Source of the DNA: Thermoplasmata archaeon
GTDB lineage: Archaea > Thermoplasmatota > Thermoplasmata > Thermoplasmatales > Thermoplasmataceae
Length of the DNA: 16,918 nt
Direction of reading: 5' to 3'
Assembly: GCA_021797025.1 (NCBI GenBank)
Contig: JAKAAK010000035.1
Span: 1-16,918, forward strand
Below the pieces are notes generated by a model. That model worked only from the letters and a program-made list of their open reading frames with translations. It was not told the origin of the DNA and ran no database searches. Within the stretch, counting starts at the first letter, position 1, and each line of letters begins with the position of its first letter. The translations under genes and the position numbers were made by a program. This document shows, one piece after another, positions 1-8,283 of the stretch.

Positions 1-1029
1 CTTACCTATAGTGTCTTCTGTTATATCGTCAAGGTCTGTTACCATCTTTGCACCTGTTGCCTTTGCGAGTTTTTCCATATCGCTCTGCTTTACCCTTCTC
101 ACAGCGTATATTCCGTATTTTGCAAGGTAGTACTGGACTGTGTCGTCTATTCCCTTCTGGCACAGTACAACATTGGCTCCGGATTTTTTTATTTTTTCTG
201 CCATTTCCTTGAGTGTATCGCTTTCCTGGTCAAGGAAGTCCTGTATCTTTGACGGATCTGTTATCTGGACCTTCGCATCTATTTCTGTTTTCTTGATTTC
301 CAGTGCAGAATTTATCAATGCTATCTTTGCATTTTTCACAACAGAAGGCATCTTTGAGTGAACCTTTTCCTTGTCTATTATAAGCCCACTTATGAATTTT
401 GTATCAGCAGCGCTGCCACCGCTCTTCTTGTCAACCTTTATGTTGGCTGTATCAACTACGGTTTTCTTGCCATCTGTTTCAGATACTGCGTTTATTGCAT
501 TGACCACAAGGTCTGCAAGGAATTCTGCGCTAACTCCTGTATTTTTGCCGGATAGTGCGGTTATGGCAATTTTTCGGAGCATTTTGTCGTCGCTTGCACT
601 GATCGACATGGCTGTAAGCTGTTTTCTTGCCTCTTCTGCACCCAGATGATACCCATCTGCGATTATTGTTGAATGGACTCCCTGATCAAGCAAAGCCTCT
701 GCCTGTTTCAGGAGTTCTCCTGCAAGGACTACAACCGTTGTTGTTCCGTCTCCCACAGCTGTGTCCTGTGATTTGGATGCTTCAACAATCATTTTGGCGG
801 TAGGATGGTCGACATCCATTTCCTTCAGTATGGTTGCACCATCATTGGATATGATTATATCGCCAATAGAATCTACCATCATCTTATCCATGCCTTTCGG
901 GCCCAAGGTTGTTCTCACTGCATCTGCAATGGCCTTGGCGGCTTCGATGTTGTTCTTCTGGGCATTTTTGCCCTGCTGCCTTTCTGTGCCTTCCTTTAAT
1001 ATTAATATTGGGGTTTGACCTGACATCAT
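1..1029 (-). CDS. thsA: Thermosome (group II chaperonin) subunit, 3' part outside window
   Basis: ATP-driven cytosolic protein-folding chaperonin, a subunit of the double-ring archaeal thermosome (HSP60/CCT family). The first 343 codons are present; the family is about 540 residues, so the C-terminal equatorial part lies left of base 1. Visible motifs are [10 protein letters not shown] (about 41-50), SNDGATILK (61-69) and GDGTTTVV (93-100), which form the nucleotide-binding equatorial domain, followed by intermediate and apical-domain sequence. Two ATG codons are adjacent (1029 and 1026); the first is annotated because the MM-S/T-GQ start resembles what I recall of the Thermoplasma alpha subunit. 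The alpha assignment rests on that memory and is less certain than the family call. An A/T box lies just upstream, and the gene appears to be transcribed alone here. Confidence 0.96.
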   Translation of the reverse strand, partial: MMSGQTPILILKEGTERQQGKNAQKNNIEAAKAIADAVRTTLGPKGMDKMMVDSIGDIIISNDGATILKEMDVDHPTAKMIVEASKSQDTAVGDGTTTVVVLAGELLKQAEALLDQGVHSTIIADGYHLGAEEARKQLTAMSISASDDKMLRKIAITALSGKNTGVSAEFLADLVVNAINAVSETDGKKTVVDTANIKVDKKSGGSAADTKFISGLIIDKEKVHSKMPSVVKNAKIALINSALEIKKTEIDAKVQITDPSKIQDFLDQESDTLKEMAEKIKKSGANVVLCQKGIDDTVQYYLAKYGIYAVRRVKQSDMEKLAKATGAKMVTDLDDITEDTIGK

Positions 1030-1056
1030 AACAATCGATTCATAAATATGTTCTTC

Positions 1057-1064
1057 AATATAAG
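1057..1064 (-). promoter_or_regulatory. Putative TATA box of thermosome gene
   Basis: On the minus strand this reads TTATATTG-like sequence, centred about 31 bases upstream of the first ATG. That leaves a 5' leader of only a few bases. The call rests on position and composition alone; a second A/T stretch at 1043-1050 is closer than usual. Confidence 0.4.
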
Positions 1065-1108
1065 TTTTTCTAAAATTAAAATATTAAAATTAAAGAGGGG
1101 AAATAATT

Positions 1109-2662
1109 TTAATTCCCATTACCGGAAAGGCTTTTTTTCTTTGACTCTTTTCTTACCTCTGCAGGGAGTCTCCCCAGTTTATATTCCCCGGTATCAATAT
1201 ATTTTATCAGTGAGGCCAGCCTGGGGTGTACCTTCCTGATCTGATCATAAAGATCAAAGGCTACCCTTCTGAGGTCTGGATGAACCTGCGGATTTGATCG
1301 GAGCTCAATAAAATATGCAAGTTCATTGAGATTTGCAGTAAATGCCACTGGATATTTATATGCGTATGGAACAACGTATTGCGCAAGCATTACTCCGTAT
1401 CTTTCCTTTATTCTGCTGTAAGTATTTTCAGCTTTATTCATCAATTCAGTATATCCTTCCCTGAGTTCCGGAATTTTTGCAAGATTTTCAGGTATGTCGT
1501 ATCCATAGTCGGTACTCAGAGGTTTTCTTATGATGGAGAAGAAACGGTGCCGCTGGAACTCCCTGAATGCCCCGTAATTCATAATAACCTCGAATGTGTA
1601 ATTGATTGATTCAAAAGCCCGCCCGATCTTGTGCCTCCTGTTTCCCCTCATAGCTATTATTTCTTTTATCACAGATAGTTCCTGATCCGGTGTCATGGAA
1701 TCGCTGCCGTACAGGCCCGTGTTCTGGTAAATTAAAAGCCGGGAAGCAACGTCTATTGCTGCGTCCTCATTCATGTAACTTATGAGTGTTATCTTCTCCT
1801 GCCTGGTCCTGTTGAAAGGGATATTATTTCCAATAGCATTTCTAGCCCGGATATAATCAACCTGTGCCTTCCCGTGTTCTGTAACCGCATCATCTATGAG
1901 CTCCGGAAGTTCAAGTTCAAGTTCATGGTAAATCAAATCAGCGTATTTCATGCTTTCAGGGGTTCCGTATGCATTGAGCCGTTCTATTAGGGAAATAAAT
2001 GCCCTTCCATTGCCAGATAAACCCATATTGGTAAGGGTTGAGGCAGGTAAAAGTGATCTTATCTCATCCAGTACTGCAGACCTCAGGGAAGAACGGTAGG
2101 ATTTATCCAGAAGTTCGGCGTCAGCGGATTTTAAGTCATCATAACTATAATTTTTTCCGCCTACTTCAAACATGAAGCTTGCCGGTGGATTAGCCTGTTC
2201 AAAATATTTTATCATTACAGGATACGACGTTGAATAAAAATCAAATAGTTCAGTACACAGGTTGTTGTATTCTTCCTGCATGCCGGATATGCCTGCTTCA
2301 TTTCCCGGCAAAAACAGGTAATTGCCATTTACCTTTTTATTGTATTTGACATACCTGGAAGATTTTTCAAGGTAAGATAGTCCTATTCTGGGTTCCTCAA
2401 TGACCTTTGACAGTACATTGGAAATATTCTGGATCCCCAGCTGTGCTGTCGTAAGCTCTGCCACGGATTCGTCACCGTAATCAAGAAATATCCTTTTGTA
2501 GAAATTGCTGGCTCTTTCAGGATTATTTTTGAACTCTCTATCGTAAACGTCACGTATATCCAGGTTCAGGGTCCTGCTGTACCGGGACATCATGGCTCCA
2601 CGGTCTATCATATCGGTTTGTATGAGGAATACATCCCTGCTCCTGTTCGAAAAATCGGTCAT
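1109..2662 (-). CDS. Tandem ThyX-like protein (FAD-dependent thymidylate synthase family, divergent)
   Basis: This 517-residue protein looks like two fused ThyX-fold halves. The N-terminal half has a ThyX-like run GDESVAELTTAQLGIQN (about 63-79) and EKSSRYVKY (99-107), but where ThyX carries RHR it has EEPRIG (89-94). The C-terminal half has GRAFESINYTFEVIMNYGAF (347-366) followed by QRHRFFS (370-376) and PLSTDYGYD (381-389), so it keeps RHR but not the usual S-x-NE-x-S-x-RY continuation. Later segments also repeat: SLRSAVLDEIRSLLPAS (192-208) resembles ThyX residues that follow the motif, and NLNELAYFIELRS (445-457) matches the ThyX end. Authentic ThyX is about 220-250 residues, so whether this enzyme methylates dUMP is unknown. 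I chose the ATG at 2662 rather than 2713 because an A/T box lies about 27 bases upstream and the extra 17 residues look like translated promoter. Confidence 0.8.
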   Translation of the reverse strand: MTDFSNRSRDVFLIQTDMIDRGAMMSRYSRTLNLDIRDVYDREFKNNPERASNFYKRIFLDYGDESVAELTTAQLGIQNISNVLSKVIEEPRIGLSYLEKSSRYVKYNKKVNGNYLFLPGNEAGISGMQEEYNNLCTELFDFYSTSYPVMIKYFEQANPPASFMFEVGGKNYSYDDLKSADAELLDKSYRSSLRSAVLDEIRSLLPASTLTNMGLSGNGRAFISLIERLNAYGTPESMKYADLIYHELELELPELIDDAVTEHGKAQVDYIRARNAIGNNIPFNRTRQEKITLISYMNEDAAIDVASRLLIYQNTGLYGSDSMTPDQELSVIKEIIAMRGNRRHKIGRAFESINYTFEVIMNYGAFREFQRHRFFSIIRKPLSTDYGYDIPENLAKIPELREGYTELMNKAENTYSRIKERYGVMLAQYVVPYAYKYPVAFTANLNELAYFIELRSNPQVHPDLRRVAFDLYDQIRKVHPRLASLIKYIDTGEYKLGRLPAEVRKESKKKSLSGNGN

Positions 2663-2683
2663 GGTGATAGTAATTGTATAATG

Positions 2684-2695
2684 AATAAAAATATA
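2684..2695 (-). promoter_or_regulatory. Putative TATA box of ThyX-like gene
   Basis: The minus strand reads TATATTTTTATT, centred about 27 bases before the ATG at 2662. This supports a leaderless transcript and the shorter start. It falls inside the longer reading frame, which argues against the upstream ATG at 2713. Confidence 0.5.
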
Positions 2696-2740
2696 GCGTT
2701 GGTGGCCTTTCATTTAGTAGCATCCTGATTTGTATAAGAT

Positions 2741-2750
2741 TTTTATATAC
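2741..2750 (+). promoter_or_regulatory. Putative TATA box of SDR gene
   Basis: TTTTATATAC is centred about 23 bases upstream of the ATG at 2768. With the divergent ThyX-like promoter it lies in the 105-bp spacer between the two start codons. Confidence 0.5.
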
Positions 2751-2767
2751 ATAGTCTATACAGTACC

Positions 2768-3613
2768 ATGAAATTAATAGTTCTGGGTGGATCAGGATTC
2801 GTCGGAAGCAATATTCTTAAGCAGATGGATGCAGAAGAAAAGGCATATTTTTCAAGGAATAATTCAGATGAACTGGATAGTCTCGGAATAAAATACATTA
2901 AAGGTGATATCAGAGAATATGAGGATGTCAAGAACGCCATAGAAAATTATGATGTGGTTGTACACGCTGTCGACGTCCTGGTTGAAAATGATGAAACCCA
3001 TGAGGATTTATCCCTGAAGGGTATGAAAAACATAGTTCAGGCAATGGAGGAACTCAGGGGGAACAGGAAGTTAATCTATTTTTCTGCAATAAATGCGGAT
3101 AAGGGAAAAACAGATTATTTCAGGTACAAAAGGTTAGCGGAGGACAATGCCAGCATTATCAAAACATCCCTTATTATAAGGCCATCAACGATGTTCGGGC
3201 CCGGGGACAAATTCACGAAGATGCTTCTGAAAGCTGCAAAAGGAAGAGTGCCTTATCTGCCAAGAAGCGGGAACATGGCACCGGTTCACATAAATGATGT
3301 AATCACAGTAATAAAAAATTCCATGGAAAGGTCAGGCATAATAGATGTTTGCACGAAAGACAGGGTAAGTTTTGCAGATATGTTCAATATAATAAGGGCC
3401 AAGCTGGGGATGCAGCCGGTAAAAGAAGTAACACCTACCCTGTTCAGGCCCGTAATAGGTATCCTTGAGAAGAAAGGCCTTCTGACAAAGGATCAGTTAT
3501 ATATGCTGCAGCTGGAATATTACAAAGAAAACACATCATTATACAGGTATGTAAAAGAACCCATAACTTATAAGGATTATATAGATTCCGAGGACCTTGA
3601 AAAGTTACAGTAA
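2768..3613 (+). CDS. NAD(P)-binding atypical SDR protein (NDUFA9/epimerase-like)
   Basis: A 281-residue Rossmann-fold protein of the extended/atypical short-chain dehydrogenase group. The nucleotide-binding glycine motif GGSGFVG is at 7-13, an acidic GDI follows at 46-48, and there is a Y-x-x-x-K pair at Y117 and K121 after the strand LIYFSA (102-107). RPSTMFGPGDKF (138-149) is the typical epimerase/NDUFA9 segment, and HINDV (174-178) is also common in the family. The substrate cannot be read from the sequence; relatives act as nucleotide-sugar epimerases, quinone-linked or electron-carrier proteins. It is transcribed alone from a divergent promoter and overlaps the next, convergent gene by 9 bp. 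Membrane segments are not evident. Confidence 0.85.
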   Translation: MKLIVLGGSGFVGSNILKQMDAEEKAYFSRNNSDELDSLGIKYIKGDIREYEDVKNAIENYDVVVHAVDVLVENDETHEDLSLKGMKNIVQAMEELRGNRKLIYFSAINADKGKTDYFRYKRLAEDNASIIKTSLIIRPSTMFGPGDKFTKMLLKAAKGRVPYLPRSGNMAPVHINDVITVIKNSMERSGIIDVCTKDRVSFADMFNIIRAKLGMQPVKEVTPTLFRPVIGILEKKGLLTKDQLYMLQLEYYKENTSLYRYVKEPITYKDYIDSEDLEKLQ

Positions 3614-4072
3614 AACGTTTCCCACAGCTTCATTATTTATCATATTTATCAATTTTTGCATATATTGAACCGGATATTCACTGATATGATCAGAAAAATC
3701 CGGGTCACCCTTGAGTACAACTAGATATGACAATGCAATTCTCAGATTTGAAGCCGCGAGTATGAGATATGCGGTATATTTATCCCCATTATCCATCTTC
3801 TGATCGATATCAACCCACTCCTTCGTTTCTCTTCTGAGCTCCTTTCTCGTTGCATCTGGTAAAACTGTATCACTGTCATATATATTTTCATTAAGCGTGT
3901 CAAGGATATCCAGCATCTTCCTTATTTTTTCTATATTCCTGGCCTCTGAAATAGCAAGGCCGAGGAAAGATTGTACAATTTTTACCTGTGACTCATAGAG
4001 AAAGAATTTGTGGTCAAGGGGCAATTTTTTATCTATCAATTCACAATCTTCCAGTAAATATTCATCTTCCAT
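3605..4072 (-). CDS. Hypothetical protein, 155 aa, helical
   Basis: I do not recognise the family. The protein is acidic at its N-terminus and looks mostly alpha-helical: residues 26-62 and 74-121 could form long amphipathic helices, and YLILAASNLRIALSYLVVL (102-120) is hydrophobic but broken by N109 and R111, so it is more likely a packed helix than a membrane span. No cysteine pairs, metal sites or nucleotide motifs are visible; the only cysteine is C10. A start at 4072 is supported by an A/T box about 25 bases upstream. The 3' end overlaps that of the convergent SDR gene by 9 bp. The long uninterrupted frame, plausible codon use and promoter make it a likely real gene. Confidence 0.75.
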   Translation of the reverse strand: MEDEYLLEDCELIDKKLPLDHKFFLYESQVKIVQSFLGLAISEARNIEKIRKMLDILDTLNENIYDSDTVLPDATRKELRRETKEWVDIDQKMDNGDKYTAYLILAASNLRIALSYLVVLKGDPDFSDHISEYPVQYMQKLINMINNEAVGNVLL

Positions 4073-4091
4073 GGAAGTAAATTTAGCTTTC

Positions 4092-4102
4092 TTTAATTAA
4101 AT
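4092..4102 (-). promoter_or_regulatory. Putative TATA box of 155-aa gene
   Basis: The minus strand reads ATTTAATTAAA, centred about 25 bases upstream of the ATG at 4072. The position is what a leaderless archaeal transcript would need. Confidence 0.5.
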
Positions 4103-4126
4103 TATTCATTGGTTTTAAACTACAAG

Positions 4127-4199
4127 TAGCTCCGGGCAGATTTGAACTGCCGTCTGCTGGTCCAGAGCCAGTAATGCTTGGCCACTACACCACGGAGCT
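4127..4199 (-). tRNA. tRNA-Gln (anticodon CUG)
   Basis: A 73-nt cloverleaf can be folded by eye. The acceptor stem AGCTCCG pairs with CGGAGCT and is followed by discriminator A; no CCA is encoded. The D arm is GTGT/GCAT with loop AGTGGCCA. The anticodon stem CTGG/CCAG holds the 7-nt loop CTCTGGA with anticodon CTG at 4163-4165. The T arm is GGCAG-TTCAAAT-CTGCC. The outermost anticodon-stem pair is A-C (canonical 27-43), so that stem has only four Watson-Crick pairs. It reads CAG glutamine codons; archaea normally charge it with glutamate first and amidate it with GatDE. No intron is seen. A TATA-like box sits 26 bases upstream. Confidence 0.96.
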
Positions 4200-4220
4200 A
4201 TAATCAGTGATTACATTGTC

Positions 4221-4230
4221 ATATAAAAAT
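4221..4230 (-). promoter_or_regulatory. Putative TATA box of tRNA-Gln
   Basis: The minus strand reads ATTTTTATAT, centred about 26 bases before the tRNA 5' end at 4199. The neighbouring A/T stretch 4231-4243 is the only candidate for the divergent aroC promoter, so the two promoters share a 60-bp spacer. Confidence 0.55.
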
Positions 4231-4259
4231 ATTAATTAATTATCATAACATCATAATTA

Positions 4260-5330
4260 ATGTTTTCACTGGGGAATGAGATCAGGTTGACCGTATTCGG
4301 ATCATCCCACGGCCCTTATATAGGTGGAACCGTGGATGGATTGCCTGCAGGAATAAAGATTAACGGTGAGTTTATACAGAAATGGCTGGACCGTAGAAGA
4401 CCCGGGCAGAGCCTGATCACCACGCAGAGAAATGAGGAAGATACTATGGATATTATTGCCGGTTGCAGAAAAGGATTTTCTGATGGATCACCGTTCACAT
4501 TTCTTTTCAAAAATAAGGACTATATAGACAGGCATTATGATGACCTCAGGGATAATCCCCGGCCCGGTCACGCTGATTTGACCATGTTTTATAAATATGG
4601 TGAATACAGGAATTATGAGGGTGGCGGGTTTTTCTCTGGAAGAATGACCTTGCCCCTGGTAGCAGCCGGGGCACTGGCCATGGATATTTTGAATGGCTAT
4701 GGAATAAAAATTATAACCTATATAAAATCTGCCGGCGATATCACCATGAAATCCAGTCCGCCATCGGAACCAGATGAGGTATATAGCTACAGAACAAGAT
4801 TGCCGGATAAGGATCTGGACAAGTTGCTTTACGATAAGGTACTGAAAATAATAAAGGATGGGGACAGCCTGGGAAGTATTATAAGAACATCCGTGTATAA
4901 TTTACCCAAGGGCCTTGGAGAGCCATTCTTTGACTCAGTTGAAAGTGAAATATCAAAAGCCATGTTCTCAATACCGGGACTGAAGGGCATAGAATTCGGT
5001 GCAGGTTTCCATCTTGGAAGCATGACCGGGTCCGAGGCAAATGATGAATTCTATACAGATGGAAAAACCATTATGACCAGAACAAACAATTCCGGTGGAA
5101 TCCTCGGTGGGATTACAAACGGAATGCCCGTGGAATTCAACGTAGTAATGAAACCGGCATCGTCAATAAGAATAGCACAGAAGAGTGTTAATATTTCTAC
5201 TCTGGAGCCTTCGGAGGTCAGGGTTACGGGCAGACATGACCCGTTTATATCTTTCAGGGCTGTTCCTGTTATACAGACACTAACTGCATTTGTAATGCTG
5301 GATTTAATTCTTTCAAGAAAAAAGTTATAG
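4260..5330 (+). CDS. aroC: Chorismate synthase
   Basis: Catalyses the last shikimate-pathway step, 5-enolpyruvylshikimate-3-phosphate to chorismate, using reduced FMN; cytosolic. The 356-residue length is normal. Visible family motifs are GSSHGP (14-19), RRRPGQ (45-50), RPGHAD (101-106), EGGGFFSGR (120-128), GIEFGAGF (243-250), NNSGGILGGITNGMP (276-290) and GRHDP (324-328) with RAVPVIQ (333-339). Several positions deviate from the common forms: GSSHG instead of GESHG, GFFSGRMT where many members have RSSARET, and Q339 where an E is usual. The ATG at 4260 is the only sensible start. There are no other aromatic-pathway genes in the window. Its 3' end overlaps the DUF2070 gene by 6 bp, tail to tail. 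Confidence 0.96.
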   Translation: MFSLGNEIRLTVFGSSHGPYIGGTVDGLPAGIKINGEFIQKWLDRRRPGQSLITTQRNEEDTMDIIAGCRKGFSDGSPFTFLFKNKDYIDRHYDDLRDNPRPGHADLTMFYKYGEYRNYEGGGFFSGRMTLPLVAAGALAMDILNGYGIKIITYIKSAGDITMKSSPPSEPDEVYSYRTRLPDKDLDKLLYDKVLKIIKDGDSLGSIIRTSVYNLPKGLGEPFFDSVESEISKAMFSIPGLKGIEFGAGFHLGSMTGSEANDEFYTDGKTIMTRTNNSGGILGGITNGMPVEFNVVMKPASSIRIAQKSVNISTLEPSEVRVTGRHDPFISFRAVPVIQTLTAFVMLDLILSRKKL

Positions 5331-7052
5331 ATGCAAAACCAGGTATCTGAATGAAATCACAGAAATCAACATCGAAATTAGCAGAACGAATCCGATTGAA
5401 TACTTTGCCACCCGTATAGATCCTTTAACAGTCTGTATTAGATTGTGGAATGCATTCTCTTCACCCATTGTAACATTCACATAATCAGTATTCATGCCCA
5501 CGGTGGCAGGAGAAGCAGTTTCGATTGCCTGTGATACGGTTTTATTGATCATGTCGGCCACTTCAGAGGGGTCACAGTGCATGCCGAGAGGATTTATATC
5601 AAGCTGCCCTACGTTTACAACGTGGTTATCTGTGGTATATATATCCATATTCTTCACCCGTTTGTCAACACCTGACCTTGCAAGTTTTATTATATCCCTG
5701 CTTATGTTGTTTGAATCCGTGAGAACTATCGCATTATAAGAACCGTTTATTTTTAAAACCAGAGCCTGAATCCCCATAGACGCCAGACCATTTATTTTTT
5801 TATAGTTCTGGGCATAGCCAATTACCGCAGGATAATCTGCAGGGGTATCCTTGAAATGCTCTATTAAAGGGGTTATGAGCATATCACATTCATTTAGTTC
5901 CTCGGCATCCTTTGTAAAGCTGTTCTGTGCATCAAGCAATGCGAAATTGTCTGCACCACTGTTGTGAAGTGCCTTCATTACTTTCAAACCGGATTCCAGG
6001 GAAATATCATCAAAGACCTTTCCGTATGGTATGACAGCCGAAAATGCAGAATTACCGAATTTTTGAAGTGATACATCATACCCATCCACATTGAATTTTA
6101 CGAAATCCGATACTTTGTCTGTATACTTCATTTTACTTAGCGACTTGCTGACAGCATCTGCAATGCTCTTTATATCGTTCTTGCCACTGCAGTTATTGCT
6201 GTTCGTGGTTGCGGTGTGGAAAACCATAATATTATCCCTTTTCAGTTCCTCTGCCAGTTTTACCGGAAGGTTGCTTGTGCACAGATTGCCGAAAGGTCCG
6301 GGATGTACAAATGGGAATATGAGGGTAACCACATCTTTATCCCCACTTTTTATATTGGTAGTAATCACGGGCACCCGTCTTTTTCTATTATAAACATGGC
6401 CAAAAAATTTGTCACCTATCTCACCGTCATTGTCCCTGTCAAGGAAGAAATCTATGAGCTCTGAGGGTTTTGAACTGTATTTTTTTGTGAATTTTATGGT
6501 GCTCAAAGTTAAAAATACGTATGAAAATACTATATACACAATGGTCGCTACTATGAGTGGGATTATGAATTTGAACGCTATACTTGAAATATCGTAGAAC
6601 GCAACTGAGGATATTATATAAGAAAATGTATAATTGGCCGAAAGCAGCATTGCCATTCCCATTTTTGCTGGATAATATATATAGAGCACTAGGAAACGAA
6701 GGAAAGCCGGAAAGGCTATGGCAAGTGCAAGAATAGAATAGTATGACATTGCTATCAGCGGTTTTAACAGTACCCCTGCCCAGAAAAATAAAGTTGCCAT
6801 TCCTATTGAAATAAAATCCATGTACATTATACGGCTGAGATTGAATTTACTATTGGTGATCTTTATTGTTACTATATCTATAGCAATAAAAATAAAAAAT
6901 GGAATTACCAGAATTACAAAAATATTACTGATATTTCCCAGTATGATATAATCTATAAGGAATATGACAAACAGAGGCAGTACAAAATAGTACCACTTAG
7001 GTGATTTTTTTACATACTTCGATAAACCTGCAAGTGTATTTCCCTTCTGCAC
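5325..7052 (-). CDS. DUF2070 family membrane protein
   Basis: An archaeal membrane protein of unknown function, about 575 residues. Numbering from the TTG at 7061, six N-terminal hydrophobic segments lie near 22-42, 45-67, 79-98, 103-130, 136-156 and 161-188. A large soluble region (about 195-550) follows, and one last segment is at 553-576. The soluble region carries conserved-looking polar motifs: FPFVHPGPFGN (249-259), FHTATTNSNNCSGKND (281-296), YTTDNH (475-480) and GMHCDPSEV (493-501). Clustered histidines and acids suggest an enzyme, but that is inference. I place the start at GTG 7052, not TTG 7061, because a TATA-like box centred at 7077 is 25 bases upstream of it. It stands alone, 157 bp from the NAD kinase gene. 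Confidence 0.85.
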   Translation of the reverse strand: MQKGNTLAGLSKYVKKSPKWYYFVLPLFVIFLIDYIILGNISNIFVILVIPFFIFIAIDIVTIKITNSKFNLSRIMYMDFISIGMATLFFWAGVLLKPLIAMSYYSILALAIAFPAFLRFLVLYIYYPAKMGMAMLLSANYTFSYIISSVAFYDISSIAFKFIIPLIVATIVYIVFSYVFLTLSTIKFTKKYSSKPSELIDFFLDRDNDGEIGDKFFGHVYNRKRRVPVITTNIKSGDKDVVTLIFPFVHPGPFGNLCTSNLPVKLAEELKRDNIMVFHTATTNSNNCSGKNDIKSIADAVSKSLSKMKYTDKVSDFVKFNVDGYDVSLQKFGNSAFSAVIPYGKVFDDISLESGLKVMKALHNSGADNFALLDAQNSFTKDAEELNECDMLITPLIEHFKDTPADYPAVIGYAQNYKKINGLASMGIQALVLKINGSYNAIVLTDSNNISRDIIKLARSGVDKRVKNMDIYTTDNHVVNVGQLDINPLGMHCDPSEVADMINKTVSQAIETASPATVGMNTDYVNVTMGEENAFHNLIQTVKGSIRVAKYSIGFVLLISMLISVISFRYLVLHL

Positions 7053-7072
7053 TATGGTCAATTAAACCGTGA

Positions 7073-7080
7073 GATATAAA
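7073..7080 (-). promoter_or_regulatory. Putative TATA box of DUF2070 gene
   Basis: The minus strand reads TTTATATC, centred about 25 bases upstream of the GTG at 7052 and only about 16 from the TTG at 7061. This is the reason for preferring the GTG start. Confidence 0.5.
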
Positions 7081-7218
7081 TTATTGTGGTGGCAACGTCC
7101 TGCCAGTTGAATTAAATAAAACCGGTTTATAGTATTCATTAATTTCATTAACATCAGATTTAAAGTGCCCATTATATTTTATATGTATATTGAAATAAAA
7201 TACAGATATTTCTATGTA

Positions 7219-8283
7219 TTATTTGAAAATCCTGATTATTCTGTACTGTGCATAACCTGTTAAAACCCTGATGAATGGGGGTACAGCAATATCGGCCATA
7301 TTAAGGTCCACAGATAAACCAGCCAGCCCGGTAAGTTTTTCCGGGGATGAGACAACGCATATGTTTTCAAAGCCAACTTGCTCCAGAACGCGTACTGACA
7401 ATTGCTGATTGCCACGGCCCAGTAAAAATCCCTGTCCACCTATAACCGAGATAATGATTTTTACCTTCCCTGATTTGGCAAAATGAAATATCTGTTCTTC
7501 ACCGGCATCACTGATCAAGAGCTGTTTATTTTTAATTATATCGAACCCGAGCATGTTTGTATGGATATCGAGAGAATTCAGTAATGTTTTGCAGGTATTC
7601 CCGGGCCCGATTATATAGTATGTTTCAGGATCCATGGTGTCCAGAAGATACTCCGCTATATCGTATGAAGAGGATACAGGATATTCAGCCTTGGATGAAA
7701 GCACCATCCCCTCTATGTTTGGTACCTTCAGAAAACCGAAAGTTCTCACCTCCAGTATACCATTTCTATATTTCTCCTCATCTATGTCATCTACTTCTGC
7801 ATCAACATAATCCACCTCTTCAATGCATGCTTTATCAAAAATATCGATGGCATGCCTTATGTTCATGGCGAAAACGGAACTGTACATCTTCACCCCTGCA
7901 GGTATTCCCAGAACAGGAATATTCTGCCCGGCGTGAAGTACATCTCTGGCAGTTCCATCGCCACCGACAAAGCATATAAGGTCAACATTCCTTATAGAAT
8001 GAAGAAAATTGATGGTATCTTCGCTGGTTGATGGGTAACCGGATCGATAGGAAATACGATAATTTATTCCGGCCGCATCCAGTTCCACGGAACCCATTGG
8101 CCCGGCCGGGACTGTGAATTCTATTTCACTTTTATTGATTCCTTTCAGAAATTCCATAGCCCGCTTAATTGATATGGAATCAGCAATATTTTCCAGTGAT
8201 AAATTATCTGACCCTTTATTGTTCCTGATGCCACCGTAACCGGCCAGCGGATTTATAAAAAATGCAACACTCTTTGCTTTCAT
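7219..8283 (-). CDS. Predicted ATP-NAD kinase, COG3199 type
   Basis: A 354-residue protein of the archaeal/bacterial COG3199 branch of the NAD kinase superfamily, which phosphorylates NAD to NADP (or a related small molecule) in the cytosol. The signature GGDGT is at 107-111, preceded by the strand DLICFV, and GIPAGVKMYSSVFA (126-139) is the branch-typical second motif. FFINPLAGYGG (8-18) is the N-terminal loop, and GGQGFLLGRGNQQLS (282-296) is a further conserved block. Members of this branch are longer than classical NAD kinases and their exact substrate is less well tested. The start ATG at 8283 overlaps the stop of the upstream hydrolase gene (ATGA, 8280-8283), so the pair is probably translationally coupled. 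Confidence 0.88.
   Translation of the reverse strand: MKAKSVAFFINPLAGYGGIRNNKGSDNLSLENIADSISIKRAMEFLKGINKSEIEFTVPAGPMGSVELDAAGINYRISYRSGYPSTSEDTINFLHSIRNVDLICFVGGDGTARDVLHAGQNIPVLGIPAGVKMYSSVFAMNIRHAIDIFDKACIEEVDYVDAEVDDIDEEKYRNGILEVRTFGFLKVPNIEGMVLSSKAEYPVSSSYDIAEYLLDTMDPETYYIIGPGNTCKTLLNSLDIHTNMLGFDIIKNKQLLISDAGEEQIFHFAKSGKVKIIISVIGGQGFLLGRGNQQLSVRVLEQVGFENICVVSSPEKLTGLAGLSVDLNMADIAVPPFIRVLTGYAQYRIIRIFK

Noticed and set aside
371..649. A 92-codon plus-strand frame opposite the thermosome gene.
   Set aside because: It lies entirely within well-conserved thermosome coding sequence on the other strand and resembles a reverse-strand shadow, with a Ser/Leu-rich composition.
1109..2713. A longer ThyX-like frame starting at ATG 2713.
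   Set aside because: The additional residues are encoded by the A/T-rich promoter region and show no ThyX similarity; ATG 2662 fits the promoter.
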